The position numbers and the translations under genes were made by a program. A stretch of 64,000 nt of DNA from Mycobacterium lepraemurium (lineage in GTDB: Bacteria; Actinomycetota; Actinomycetes; Mycobacteriales; Mycobacteriaceae): positions 3,658,001-3,722,000 of the forward strand of contig CP021238.1 in NCBI GenBank assembly GCA_002291465.1. Reading direction: 5' to 3'. Within the stretch, counting starts at the first letter, position 1. The number at the start of each line of letters is the position of its first letter. The notes beneath the pieces were generated by a model. The model made no database searches and was not told the origin of the DNA. It saw nothing but the letters and a program-made list of their open reading frames with translations. Shown here piece by piece: positions 21,427-38,175 of this stretch.

Positions 21427-22360
21427 CTACACCTGCGAGGCTTGCCGGCCGTGGTCGCCGAACGGTTCGTCGCGATGCCGCACCGCCTCACGGAATCCGT
21501 GCTTCGCGGCGTCGGCGACGAAGGCGTGGCCTTCCGGGGTGTGCCGGGCGACGCCGTCGAACACCGTGCTGACCATCCGGCTGGTAGCCACCCCCTGTTG
21601 CAGCAGAGCGGAATTCAGCGCCAGCTTGACCATGATCAGCTGGTTGACCGGCACGGCGGCGATCCGCTGCACCAGCCGCTCGGTGCGCTCGTCGAGATCG
21701 GCCGGATCGGGCGCCTCGACGGCCAGACCCCATTCGGCGGCCTGCGCGCCGGTGATGCAATCGCTGGTGAACAGCAGCCGCTTGGCGCGCTGATCGCCCA
21801 GCCGGTGCGCCCACAGGCCGGCGGCCGGCACTCCCCACACCCACGTCGGCGGGTAGCCGATCTTGGCGTCGGCGGCGATCACCGGGTCGGCGTGCAGCGC
21901 GATGTCGGTGCCGCCGGCCACGCAGTAGCCGTGGATCTTGACCACCGTCGGTTTGTCGGCGTGCATCAGGGAGGAGAAGCCCCGCACGAAACGACTCATC
22001 ATCTGATAGTCGATCATCAGGTCCCACGGCTGATCGGGTAAATGGTTGACCGCCTGGCTTTTTCCGTCCAGCACGGTGCCCGCGTAGGCACCGGTCCCGC
22101 CGGCCGAGCCGGTGCGATCGGCGTAGGCGCTCAGGTCGAAGCCCGCGCAGAAACCCGCGCCGCGGCCGGAGACCAGGATGACGTGCACGTTGGGGTTCAG
22201 GTCGGCCCGCTCCACCAGCGCGGAGAGCTCCAGCGGGGTCCGCGACGATCGCGTTGCCCTTCTCGGGCCGGTTGAAGGTGATCCGGGCAACCCGGTCGGT
22301 GACCTCATAGGTCATCGTTTTCAGGTTGTCGAAGTCGACCGGCCTGATCGCGTGGGTCAT
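21427..22360 (-). pseudogene. echA4: Enoyl-CoA hydratase EchA4-like, single frameshift
   Basis: A crotonase-family protein of about 310 residues. It starts at ATG 22358-22360 (MTHAIRPVDFDNLKTMTYEV) and reads RVARITFNRPEKGNAIVAD, then shifts near 22243. In the other frame it continues TPLELSALVERADLNPNVH, GAGFCAGFDLSAY and IHGYCVAGGTDIALHAD to TAG 21427. One lost base in GCGGACCCCGCTGG explains the break. The product as written would stop soon after residue 40. Confidence 0.82.
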
Positions 22361-22421
22361 CGGCGCCGCTCCTCCTCATCGCCGTGCTCTGCATCGTCGT
22401 CGGCGCAAGTCATGTTGTGGT

Positions 22422-24050
22422 TCAGCCCTTTACCAGGGCCCGCTCGAGGATGGGTGCCAGGTCCAGCCCGTCGGGCATGGTGCCGAAGGCGCCTCCCCAC
22501 CGGCGGTCCAGCCGGGTGGTCAGGAACGCCTCGGCGGCGGCCGGATGGCCGTGGCGCACCAGCAGCGAGCCCTGCAGCGCCAGGCAGATGTCCTCGGCCA
22601 CCTTGCGGGCCCGGTACTGGATGGTGTCCAGCTCGGCCAGGGCGGCCCGCAGCCGGTCGACGTGGCCGCCCAGGCGCGGATCCTGACCGGCGGCCTCGGC
22701 GAGTTCGTCGAACAGCACCTCGACGCATTCTGGGCGAGTTGCCATGGCGCGCAACGTGTCCAGTGCGCTGACATTGCCCGAGCCCTCCCAGATGCCCATC
22801 AGCGGCGCCTCCCGGTACAGCCGCGGCATGCCCGAGTCCTCGACGTAGCCGTTGCCGCCCAGGCATTCCAGCGCCTCGGCGGCGTGCGGGGTGGAACGCT
22901 TGCACACCCAGTACTTGCTGGCGGCCAGACCGATGCGGCGCAGCAGGGCCTCGCGCTGATCGCCGCGCACCGCCTTGTCGGTGGCGCCGGCCATCCGCAT
23001 CGCGACCATGGTCGCGGCCTCGGCCTCGACGGCCAGATCAGCCAGCACGTTGCGCATCAACGGCTGGTCAATCAGGTAGGCGCCGAATGCCTTTCGGTGC
23101 TGGGCGTGGTAGATCGCGCGGGTCAGGCCGGTGCGCATGCTGGTGGCGCTGCCCAGCGTGCAGTCCAGCCGAGTCAGGTTCACCATCTCGATGATGGTCG
23201 GCACGCCGCGGCCCTCCTCGCCGACCAGCCAGGCGACGGCGCCGTCGTATTCGACCTCGCTGGACGCGTTGGCGTGGTTGCCGAGCTTGTCCTTGAGCCG
23301 CTGCAGGAACATCCGGTTACGGGTGCCGTCGGGCAGCACCCGCGGCAGCAGGAAGCAAGACAGCCCGCCGGGTGCCTGGGCCAGCACCAGGAAGATGTCG
23401 CACATCGGCGCCGAGGTGAACCACTTGTGGCCGGTCAGGCGGTAAGAGCCGTCGCCGTTCGGCACGGCCTGGGTGGTGCCGGCGCGCACGTCGGAGCCGC
23501 CCTGCTTCTCGGTCATCGACATGCCCGCGGTGATCCCGGGTTTGATGGTGGCCACCCTGAGTTCCGGGTCGTATTCGCGGCTGGTCAGCAGCGGCTCGTA
23601 CACCTTGGCCAGCTCGGGGTTGAAGCGCAGCGCGGGCACCACGGCATAGGTCATCGAGATCGGGCAGACGTGTCCCGGCTCGACCGTCCACACCGAGGTC
23701 TTGGCGGCACGGACGACGTGCGCCCCCGGCCGGTCGTCGGCCCACGGCGCGGCGTGCAGGCCGTGGGCGATCGCGGTGCGCATCAGCTCGTGGTAGGCCG
23801 GGTCGTACTCGACCTCGTCGACGCGGTAGCCGTTGCGGTCGTGGGTGTGCAGGATGGGCCGGTTGCGGTCGGCGAGCTCGCCCCAGCGCTGCGCCTGGCG
23901 GCTGGCCGACAACGCCCCCACCTCGTTGACCTCGTCCAGGCCCCACTGCCCGCCCTCGCGGATCAGGGCCTCGACGAGCACCGGGGAGCCCGCGGGGTTG
24001 TAGTTGTCCAGGGGTGGCACCTGGTTGGTGATGACATGCGTGTCCGACAT
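22422..24050 (-). CDS. fadE8: Acyl-CoA dehydrogenase FadE8 (AidB-like)
   Basis: An intact 542-residue acyl-CoA dehydrogenase of the AidB subgroup, the same length as the M. tuberculosis protein. FAD and substrate motifs are visible: GMSMTEKQGGSDVRAGTT, LTGHKWFTSAPMCDIFLVLA and, near the end, ECLGGNGYVEDSGMPRLYRE. AidB proteins can bind DNA through a C-terminal domain, but oxidation of acyl-CoA is the role suggested by the neighbouring echA genes. First gene of a four-gene unit; 9 bp upstream of its ATG begins a strong palindrome. Confidence 0.92.
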   Translation of the reverse strand: MSDTHVITNQVPPLDNYNPAGSPVLVEALIREGGQWGLDEVNEVGALSASRQAQRWGELADRNRPILHTHDRNGYRVDEVEYDPAYHELMRTAIAHGLHAAPWADDRPGAHVVRAAKTSVWTVEPGHVCPISMTYAVVPALRFNPELAKVYEPLLTSREYDPELRVATIKPGITAGMSMTEKQGGSDVRAGTTQAVPNGDGSYRLTGHKWFTSAPMCDIFLVLAQAPGGLSCFLLPRVLPDGTRNRMFLQRLKDKLGNHANASSEVEYDGAVAWLVGEEGRGVPTIIEMVNLTRLDCTLGSATSMRTGLTRAIYHAQHRKAFGAYLIDQPLMRNVLADLAVEAEAATMVAMRMAGATDKAVRGDQREALLRRIGLAASKYWVCKRSTPHAAEALECLGGNGYVEDSGMPRLYREAPLMGIWEGSGNVSALDTLRAMATRPECVEVLFDELAEAAGQDPRLGGHVDRLRAALAELDTIQYRARKVAEDICLALQGSLLVRHGHPAAAEAFLTTRLDRRWGGAFGTMPDGLDLAPILERALVKG

Positions 24051-24058
24051 GCCACCAC

Positions 24059-24095
24059 TGTTACACTTCCCGACAGTTGCACAAGAGGTGTAACA
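24059..24095. promoter_or_regulatory. Operator-like repeat upstream of fadE8
   Basis: Three related half-sites: GTTACAC (24060-24066), GTTGCAC (24076-24082) and inverted GTGTAAC (24088-24094). The outer two form a perfect 8-bp inverted repeat, TGTTACAC/GTGTAACA, spaced 21 bp; the inner pair is spaced 5 bp. They lie directly before the fadE8 start and could bind the PaaX-like regulator of the operon or a TetR protein. Confidence 0.6.
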
Positions 24096-24109
24096 GCGCG
24101 CCGGGGTAC

Positions 24110-24870
24110 TCAGCCCTTGGTGTGCTCCCGCAAGAAGGCGATGTCGTCCTTGCGGCCCTCGTCGGCGGTTTCGCAGATCACCGGCGCGTCGGCGGCCTTG
24201 ACTACGGTGGCCAGCAGGTCGGGGTCGATCTGGCCTGGCCGGCGCCGAGGTTGGCGTGCCGGTCGGCCCCCGAGCCCGCCGCGTCCCGGGAGTCGTTGCA
24301 GTGCACCAAGTCGATGCGCCCGGTCAGCGCTTTGATCCGGTCCACGGCGTCGATCAGCGCCTCACCCGCGGCCCAGGCGTGGCAGGTGTCCAGGCAGAAG
24401 CCAATCCCCTTGTCGCCGATGCGATCCCACAGCCGGCCGATGGTGTCGAAGTGGCGGGCCATCGCGTGGTCGCCGCCGGCGGTGTTCTCCAGATACACCT
24501 GCACGTCGGTTTCCAGGTAGTGGAGCGCCTTCACCCAGCGTTCGAAACCGGCCTCCATGTCGTTGTCGTCGGCGTGGCCGCCGTGCACGATGACCGCCGT
24601 GGCGTTGATCTCTGCGGCGGCGTCGCAGGTGTCCTGCAGGATCTTGCGCGACGGGATGCTCACGCGGTTGTTCGCCGAGGCGACGTTGATGAGATACGGC
24701 GCGTGCACGTACAGCGGCACGCTCGACGCCTTGAGCGCCTCGGCGTCATCGCAGGGTTTGGGTTTCTTCCAGCTCTGTGGGTTGGAGAGGAAGAACTGCA
24801 CCGCGTCTGCGCCGTCCGCCTGCGCGGCGGCCAGCGGGTCGTCGTTGCGGACGTGTGAACCGATGAGCAC
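24110..24870 (-). pseudogene. nfo: Endonuclease IV, frameshift by a 5-bp duplication
   Basis: An AP endonuclease of the TIM-barrel EndoIV family for base-excision repair. It starts at ATG 24870 ([17 protein letters not shown]). Metal ligands are visible in [37 protein letters not shown] and LVHCNDS. At about 24232-24241 the sequence CTGGC is doubled (CTGGCCTGGC), which shifts the frame after HANLGAGQ. The original end ([19 protein letters not shown], then AFLREHTKG and TGA at 24110) is readable in the other frame. About 40 C-terminal residues, including a metal-binding Glu (ICETADEG), would be replaced. Confidence 0.83.
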
Positions 24871-24914
24871 GTCGGCCAGTCTAGTGAGACGCCCGCGAGC
24901 CCGGCGACGCCCGC

Positions 24915-24938
24915 GAGCGTGAAGCTAACTTCACGCTC
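24915..24938. repeat. Perfect hairpin between nfo and rpoC
   Basis: GAGCGTGAAG (24915-24924), loop CTAA, CTTCACGCTC (24929-24938). A 13-base direct repeat (GACGCCCGCGAGC) lies just to its left. There is no T-run, so a simple terminator role is unlikely; it resembles short palindromes scattered in mycobacterial intergenic DNA. Confidence 0.6.
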
Positions 24939-24945
24939 GGCGGAA

Positions 24946-24981
24946 AGGCGGGCCAAAAGCCGGGCGGGCCAAAAGCCGGGC
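24946..24981. repeat. Two tandem copies of a 16-bp unit next to the rpoC terminator
   Basis: The unit GGGCGGGCCAAAAGCC occurs twice in a row (the first copy has one difference at its left end). Each copy is itself nearly palindromic and resembles one arm of the adjacent terminator stem, so slippage from the terminator is a possible origin. Boundaries are approximate. Confidence 0.55.
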
Positions 24982-24989
24982 GGGGCACG

Positions 24990-25020
24990 CAAAAGCCCCG
25001 GGCGCTGCCCGGGGCTTTTG
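24990..25020 (-). terminator. Intrinsic terminator after rpoC
   Basis: A perfect 14-bp stem (CAAAAGCCCCGGGC at 24990-25003, GCCCGGGGCTTTTG at 25007-25020) with a 3-base loop, 23 bp after the rpoC stop. The TTTT closes the stem in the direction of transcription. Confidence 0.88.
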
Positions 25021-25043
25021 TGTCTGCTCACGCAGGAAGGTGA

Positions 25044-32906
<7,863 letters not shown>

Positions 32907-33956
32907 TTACGCGAAGTTATCGCGAACTTTCGGGCCGGCCGCGCTAGTCGCCGACCTCGTGTGCGCCTGGTACTTGTGGGTGCCCTCCAGGTCGTCGAGG
33001 ACCGCCGCCTGCGCCTTCTGCGGCAGGGTGTGCAGGATCTCGCGCACCCGGGCCTGGCGCCGGGCGACGGCCTTGCGCTCCGGCATGCCCGGCGAGGCGA
33101 CGATCTGCGGCGGCACGCCCTCGCTCTCCTCCACATTGCCGGCGTGCTGACCGGCCTCCAGCGCGGCCTGCTCTTCGGCCATGGTGGCCTCGTCCTTCTC
33201 CTCGGACATGCCGATCGGCCCGATGCGGCGGCCGTTGAGGAACTGCTTGACCACAGGCTCGTCGCTGGTCAGCAGCACCTCGCGGGGGCCGAACATGACC
33301 AGCTTGCGGCGGAACAGCATGCCCATGTTGTCCGGCACGGTGCGGGCGATGTTGATGTTGTGCGTGACGATCAGGACGGTGGCGTCGATCTGGGCGTTGA
33401 TGTCGAGGATCAGCTGGCTCAGGTAGGCGGTGCGCACCGGGTCCAGACCGGAGTCCGGCTCGTCGCAAAGGATGATCTGCGGGTCCATCACCAGGGCGCG
33501 GGCCAGGCTGGCGCGCTTGCGCATACCGCCGGAGATCTCGCCGGGGAACTTCTTCTCGTCGCCGCCCAGACCCACCAGTTCCAGCTTTTCCATGACGATG
33601 TCACGGATCTCGCTTTCCTTCTTCTTGGTGTGCTCGCGCAGCGGGAAGGCGGCGTTGTCGAACAGGTTCATCGAACCGAACAGGGCGCCGTCCTGGAACA
33701 TCACGCCGAACAGGGTGCGGATCTCGTAGAGCTCCTTGGCCGAGCACTGCAGGATGTCGGTGCCGTCGATGACCACCGAGCCGCGCTCGGGGCGCAGCAA
33801 ACCGATCAGCGATTTCAGGAACACCGATTTGCCGGTACCCGACGGCCCCAGCAGCACGCTGACCTCCCCGGCGGGGATTTCCAGGGTCACGTCCTCCCAA
33901 ATTCGTGACGATCCGAAGGACTTCGTGAGGCCGTTCACCTCAATAGCGACACCCAT
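32907..33956 (-). CDS. mkl: Mce-associated ABC transporter ATPase Mkl (MceG)
   Basis: A 349-residue ATPase shared by Mce lipid-import systems. Walker A is GPSGTGKS, the signature is SGGMRKRASLARAL, and Walker B is ILCDEPDSGLDP, followed by the Mce-type C-terminal extension (GVPPQIVASPGMPERKAVARR). I prefer ATG 33954-33956, which has GGAAGGA eight bases upstream; an upstream start at 34037 is also in frame and resembles the longer annotated M. tuberculosis form. A 2-base insertion near 32960 moves the end: the ancestral stop was probably at 32944 (ending AHEVGD), and the present frame adds about 12 unrelated residues. The ATPase domain is untouched. Confidence 0.9.
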   Translation of the reverse strand: MGVAIEVNGLTKSFGSSRIWEDVTLEIPAGEVSVLLGPSGTGKSVFLKSLIGLLRPERGSVVIDGTDILQCSAKELYEIRTLFGVMFQDGALFGSMNLFDNAAFPLREHTKKKESEIRDIVMEKLELVGLGGDEKKFPGEISGGMRKRASLARALVMDPQIILCDEPDSGLDPVRTAYLSQLILDINAQIDATVLIVTHNINIARTVPDNMGMLFRRKLVMFGPREVLLTSDEPVVKQFLNGRRIGPIGMSEEKDEATMAEEQAALEAGQHAGNVEESEGVPPQIVASPGMPERKAVARRQARVREILHTLPQKAQAAVLDDLEGTHKYQAHTRSATSAAGPKVRDNFA

Positions 33957-34129
33957 GGGAGAGATCCTTCCGTCGACGCTCATGCCCGCCACCTGCCCTT
34001 TTCTGTGGCATGAGTCACTGTAGCGCACGCCTGCCACACGGCATCAGGGTTGCGCGGCACCGCCGTGCAAATTTGGCCGTCCCGAGATCACCCGGAACCG
34101 CGCGCGGCACAACTTATTTGACGCACGTG

Positions 34130-35637
34130 TTAGCCAGCGGGCACCCAGTTGCCGTGGAAGCCCATCGGGACCCGCTGCGGCAGGTGCACGGTCACCACCT
34201 GCTCGAGACTCTGGGCGGTCCAGCAACACCAGCTGGCCTTCGTCGCGGCCGCGGTGATAGCCGAAGCCCATCAGGATGCCGTCGTCCTCCGCGCCGTCTT
34301 GGCCGCGGGCCGGGTTGGGCACGAAGCACATCTCACCGACCAAAAGGTCGGGGTCCAGCGGCGCGACCCGGCGCGAGCCGGTGGCGTAGTCGTGCTTGTA
34401 CAGGCCGGTGGACATCTCGGAGGCACCGTTGGACAGGTAGCCGCCGTCGGTGCCGACGGTGTAGCCGAAGCGGTGCCGACGGCCCAGCAGGGCCTCGTTG
34501 ATCCGGGAGAACTCCTGCGGGCGGTCGTCGCGCAGCTCGCTGCTGACCGTCCCGGTCACTAGGTTGACCGGTCTAGCGGTCCAGCGTCGGGCGGGTGTCG
34601 CCGGGACCGCACAGGTCGCGGTCGAACATCCGCGAGTAGCGCACCACGTCGAGAACCAAAACCTTTGCGCCGTCACGCATTTCGGAGTAGGCGTTGAGCG
34701 GGTGGTAGACGTAGCAGGGCTCGATGTCGAACCACCGAACCTCGTCGTTACCGCCGTCGCGCGGCATGACGCCCAGCCGCGCCGGGTAGGCGTCGTTACA
34801 CCGGTAGGGCATCCGGTGCAGCGGCTGCCGATTGCGGTTCATCGCCGTGGCCGTCGGGCCGGGCAGGCGCACCCGCCCGAGCAGCGACTGCACGAGCAGC
34901 CGGGCCGGCGCGCTCAGCCAGCGCGGCACGTCGGCCGGCATCACCTGGACGGGGTCGAACGTCACCGGCAGGTCGTAGATCACCACGTACTCGTCGGTGA
35001 GCGAGAAGTCGTGTGTCATCGGCGACCCGCCCACCTCGATGTCGACGGTGCGCCGCGCACGGCCGGGGTGTCGATCACCGAATACTGCACGCGGCGCCCC
35101 CGCCCGAACGAGTAGGAGACCGCGTGCAGTTCGCCGGTGCGCGGGTCGCGGTGCGGGTGGGCGGTGTAGCCGCCGAACAGGGTTCCGTCGAAGTCGCAGG
35201 TGCCGACGGTGTCCAGGTCCTCGGTGAGCCGGTAGTTGGCGCCGCCCTCTTCGACCAGGGCCAGCGTCTGCCCGGCGTGGCTGAGCACGTTGGTGTTGGG
35301 TCCGACGGACAGCATTCCGGCGCGCGGGTCCAGCCCGCCGGGCGCCGGCTCGCCGAGCGCGGCGCACACGTGCGCGGTGCGCACCCAGCGGTTGCGATAC
35401 CAGCGGGCCCGCCCGTCGCGCAGCGCCACGCCGTGGACCATCCCGTAGCCGCTGAACCAGTGGTAGGTCGCGGGGTCGACCTCGGGCAACCGGGTTGGGG
35501 CCGTTGCGCAGGTAGCGCCCGTCGAGGTGGTCGGGAATGCGTCCGGTGACGGGCAGGTCGAACGCGGTGACTTCGGCGCGCATCGGCGCCAGGAAGCCGT
35601 CCAGGTAGGGATTGGCGACGGTGCGCGTGGTGGTCAC
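34130..35637 (-). pseudogene. Carotenoid cleavage oxygenase (Rv0654-like), four frameshifts
   Basis: A non-haem iron dioxygenase that cleaves carotenoids. It starts at GTG 35635-35637 (MTTTRTVANPYLDGFLAPM) and must be read by shifting near 35480, 35040, 34575 and 34215. Iron-ligand and family blocks remain: GYGMVHGVALRDGRARWYRN, GGYTAHPHRDPRTGELHAV, MTHDFSLTDEYVVIYDLP, MGFGYHRGRDEGQLVLLD and the terminal HGNWVPAG to TAA 34130-34132. With four indels this cannot be functional. A TetR gene is divergent, sharing a palindrome. Confidence 0.85.
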
Positions 35638-35648
35638 GGCTGACTCCT

Positions 35649-35672
35649 ATAACATTGATATGACGCTGTTAT
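35649..35672. promoter_or_regulatory. Operator-like palindrome between carotenoid oxygenase and TetR
   Basis: ATAACA (35649-35654), 12-base spacer, TGTTAT (35667-35672), in the 71-bp divergent gap. The likely ligand is the adjacent TetR protein. Confidence 0.5.
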
Positions 35673-35708
35673 TGCGAACGGTGCGCCGGGGAAGGGACGA
35701 TCGCAACG

Positions 35709-36392
35709 ATGACTTCGCAACCAGCCCCGCAGCGCAACGTCCGCGACGGCATGCTCGCCGCGGCCGTGGCGCTGCTGCACGAGCACGGTCCCGACGCGCT
35801 GCAGACCCGCAAGGCCGCCGGGGCGGCGGGCACCTCGACGATGGCGGTGTACACCCATTTCGGCGGGATGCGCGGGCTGATCGCCGAGGTGGCCGAGGAG
35901 GGGCTGCGGCAGTTCGACGCCGCGCTGACGGTGCCGCCGACCGACGACCCGGTCGCGGACCTGTTCGTGATCGGCGCGGCCTACCGGCGCTACGCGATCA
36001 AACATCGGCACATGTATCGGCTGATGTTCGGCAGCACCAGCGCGCACGGCATCAACGCGCCCGCCCACAACGTGCTGACGCTGACGGTGGCCGAGATCGA
36101 GCAGAACTACCCCAGCTTCGCGCACGTGGTGCGCACGGTGCACCGGTGCATGCGGGCCGGGCGGATCACCGCCGGCTCGGCCGACAACGACGGCGCGGTG
36201 GTGGCGACGGCGGCCCAGTTCTGGGCGTCGATCCACGGATTCGTGATGCTCGAGCTGGCCGGCTACTGCGGCGACGACGGCTCGGCGGTGCTGCCAGTCC
36301 TCGGCTCGATGAGCTCGAATCTGCTTGTCGCGCTTGGCGATTCACCCAAGCGGGTGTCGCAGTCGATGCGCTCGGCGATGCTCGGGAGCTGA
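35709..36392 (+). CDS. TetR-family regulator (Rv0653c-like)
   Basis: An intact 227-residue TetR-family protein. The helix-turn-helix is in VRDGMLAAAVALLHEHGPDA and TRKAAGAAGTSTMAVYTHFG. The C-terminal domain (TetR_C, WASIHGFVMLELAGY) is typical. It is divergent from the carotenoid oxygenase gene and presumably represses it; its target is now a pseudogene. A bidirectional terminator follows six bases after its stop. Confidence 0.9.
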   Translation: MTSQPAPQRNVRDGMLAAAVALLHEHGPDALQTRKAAGAAGTSTMAVYTHFGGMRGLIAEVAEEGLRQFDAALTVPPTDDPVADLFVIGAAYRRYAIKHRHMYRLMFGSTSAHGINAPAHNVLTLTVAEIEQNYPSFAHVVRTVHRCMRAGRITAGSADNDGAVVATAAQFWASIHGFVMLELAGYCGDDGSAVLPVLGSMSSNLLVALGDSPKRVSQSMRSAMLGS

Positions 36393-36397
36393 GCACA

Positions 36398-36441
36398 CGA
36401 AACCCCCGGGGCCTGCGCGGGCAGACATCCCGGGGGTTTCG
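36398..36441. terminator. Bidirectional terminator between TetR gene and rplL
   Basis: A perfect 13-bp stem, CGAAACCCCCGGG (36398-36410) and CCCGGGGGTTTCG (36429-36441), loop of 18 bases. It lies between the converging ends of the TetR gene and rplL, 12 bp after the rplL stop. Confidence 0.85.
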
Positions 36442-36452
36442 CGCGAACCGGC

Positions 36453-36845
36453 TTACTTGACGGTGACGGTGGCGCCGGCGGCATCGAGCTTGGCCTTGGC
36501 GTCGTCGGCGGCCTCCTTGGCAACCTTCTCCAGCAGCGGCTTGGGCGCGCCGTCGACCAGGTCCTTGGCCTCCTTGAGGCCCAGGCCGGAGACGATCTCG
36601 CGGACCACCTTGATCACGCCGATCTTCTTGTCGCCGGCGGACTCGAGAATCACGTCGAACTCCGACTGCTCCTCAGCGGCCTCGGCGGGCGCGCCACCGG
36701 CGACCGGGCCGGCCGCGGCGACGGCGACCGGGGCGGCCGCGGTGACCTCGAAGGCCTCCTCGAACTTCTTCACGAAGTCGGAGAGCTCCAACAGGGTCAT
36801 CTCCTTGAACGCGTCGAGCAGGTCATCGGTGGACATCTTTGCCAT
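36453..36845 (-). CDS. rplL: 50S ribosomal protein L7/L12
   Basis: An intact 130-residue stalk protein. N-terminal dimerisation domain ([20 protein letters not shown]), an Ala-rich hinge ([20 protein letters not shown]), and a C-terminal factor-binding domain ([20 protein letters not shown], ending GATVTVK). It lies 48 bp after rplJ, with which it forms the L10-L12 operon. Confidence 0.99.
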   Translation of the reverse strand: MAKMSTDDLLDAFKEMTLLELSDFVKKFEEAFEVTAAAPVAVAAAGPVAGGAPAEAAEEQSEFDVILESAGDKKIGVIKVVREIVSGLGLKEAKDLVDGAPKPLLEKVAKEAADDAKAKLDAAGATVTVK

Positions 36846-36893
36846 GGGTGTGGGTCCTTCCTTGTTGTTCTTCCCAAGTTCCGGGTTTGGTGG

Positions 36894-37451
36894 TTATTCG
36901 GCGTCGGCCGGGACCTCGGGGGCCTCGGCGGGGCCTTCGGCGGCCTTCTTCTCCTGCAGGGCGGCCGCCAGGCGGGCGACCTGCGAGGCCGGGGCGTTGA
37001 ACAGCCCGGCCGCCTTGGCAAGGTTGCCCTTCATCGCGCCGGCCAGCTTGGCCAGCAGCACCTCGCGGGACTCGAGGTCGGCGATGCGCTCCACCTCGGC
37101 GACCGAGAGCGCCCGGCCGTCCATGTAGCCGCCCTTGATGACCAGCGCCTTGTGCTCCTTGGCGAAGGTCTTGATGGCCTTGGCCGCGTCGACCGGTTCC
37201 CCGGCGATGAACGCGATGGCCGTCGGGCCGGCGAAGAGCTCGTCCAGGCCCTCGATGCCGGCCTCCGACGCCGCCCGCTTGACCAGCGTGTTCTTGGCCA
37301 CCGAGTAGGTGGCCGCCCCGCTCAGCGAGCGCCGCAGCTCGGCCAGGTTGGCGACCGTCAGACCCCGGTATTCGGTGATCAGGGTCGCGGTCGCCTCCTT
37401 GAACTGCTCGGCGATGTCTGCAACGGCGGTGGCCTTGTCAGCCCTGGCCAT
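36894..37451 (-). CDS. rplJ: 50S ribosomal protein L10
   Basis: An intact 185-residue L10, the base of the ribosomal stalk. It starts [20 protein letters not shown], has [17 protein letters not shown] and ends in an Ala/Glu-rich tail that includes the L12-binding helix. The upstream leader at about 37452-37680 holds strong stem-loops, including an attenuator-like hairpin at 37519-37548, in line with autogenous control by L10. Confidence 0.98.
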   Translation of the reverse strand: MARADKATAVADIAEQFKEATATLITEYRGLTVANLAELRRSLSGAATYSVAKNTLVKRAASEAGIEGLDELFAGPTAIAFIAGEPVDAAKAIKTFAKEHKALVIKGGYMDGRALSVAEVERIADLESREVLLAKLAGAMKGNLAKAAGLFNAPASQVARLAAALQEKKAAEGPAEAPEVPADAE

Positions 37452-37518
37452 GCCTACCTCCTGCTCCTGAAGTGAAAGTCAGTGCGACGTGTCGTCTGGT
37501 GTCCCCCGAAAACGACGA

Positions 37519-37548
37519 ACGCCCCGGCGCAGGACACGGCCGGGGCGT
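37519..37548 (-). promoter_or_regulatory. Attenuator hairpin in the L10 leader
   Basis: A 10-bp stem, ACGCCCCGGC (37519-37528) and GCCGGGGCGT (37539-37548), loop of 10. On the transcribed strand it is followed by TCGTCGTTTT, so it looks like a terminator placed about 70 bases before rplJ. Further pairing elements (CGCCGGCG/CGCCGG near 37560-37582) lie upstream and could form an anti-terminator. L10 leaders work this way in other bacteria; here it is inferred. Confidence 0.6.
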
Positions 37549-37714
37549 AACGAACAACCGGCGCTGACGCCGGCGCTGCTGCCTCGTCCTCCTGCGTGGG
37601 CCGCCGGGATGTTCCCGGACCTTCGACCGATTGCTCGGTGACCGACGGTCTTCGGTGGATCGGCTAACACCATAGCGCGGGCCCCGCGATCAGACAAAAC
37701 GGCGCCTTCACGGC

Positions 37715-38166
37715 TCAGGTCACGGCTCCGGTGACCACGACGGTGAGCAGCACATAGGCACCCAGCAGCAGGGCCACCCGCAGCCGGTGGCGCCGGTCCC
37801 AGCGCGCCGCCAGTGCGCGCGGCAGCTGCCCGCCGGCCGGCCATTTCACGATGCGGTTGTTGATCGGCACCAGCATGGTCACCGTCACCAGCACCACCAC
37901 GGCCATCAGGCCGGCGGCGACGCCGACCAGCCAGTCGTAGTGCGCGCCCGTTCCTGCACGGCGAGCGAGCCCAGCAGCAACAACGTCGTCGCGTACCAGA
38001 ACGGCATCACCGTGCCCAGCGCCCGCGCGACGCCGCCGCGGGCGGTGCGGAAGGCGTCGTCGGGCAGCCGGGCGATGAGCGGGTGGAAGAACACCGCGAC
38101 CGCGAGCTCCACGCCGACCATCAGCCCCATGATCACGACCGCGAGCGCGTCGATGCTGTGGTCCAT
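37715..38166 (-). pseudogene. DUF1772-family membrane protein, single frameshift
   Basis: A small integral membrane protein of about 150 residues and four hydrophobic segments. The N-terminal half, from ATG 38164-38166, reads MDHSIDALAVVIMGLMVGVE and AVAVFFHPLIARLPDDAFR, typical of DUF1772. The frame shifts near 37925, and the second half (AVVVLVTVTMLVPINNRIVK and LRVALLLGAYVLLTVVVTGA) ends at 37715. The function is unknown. Confidence 0.7.
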
Positions 38167-38175
38167 TGGTTCAGC

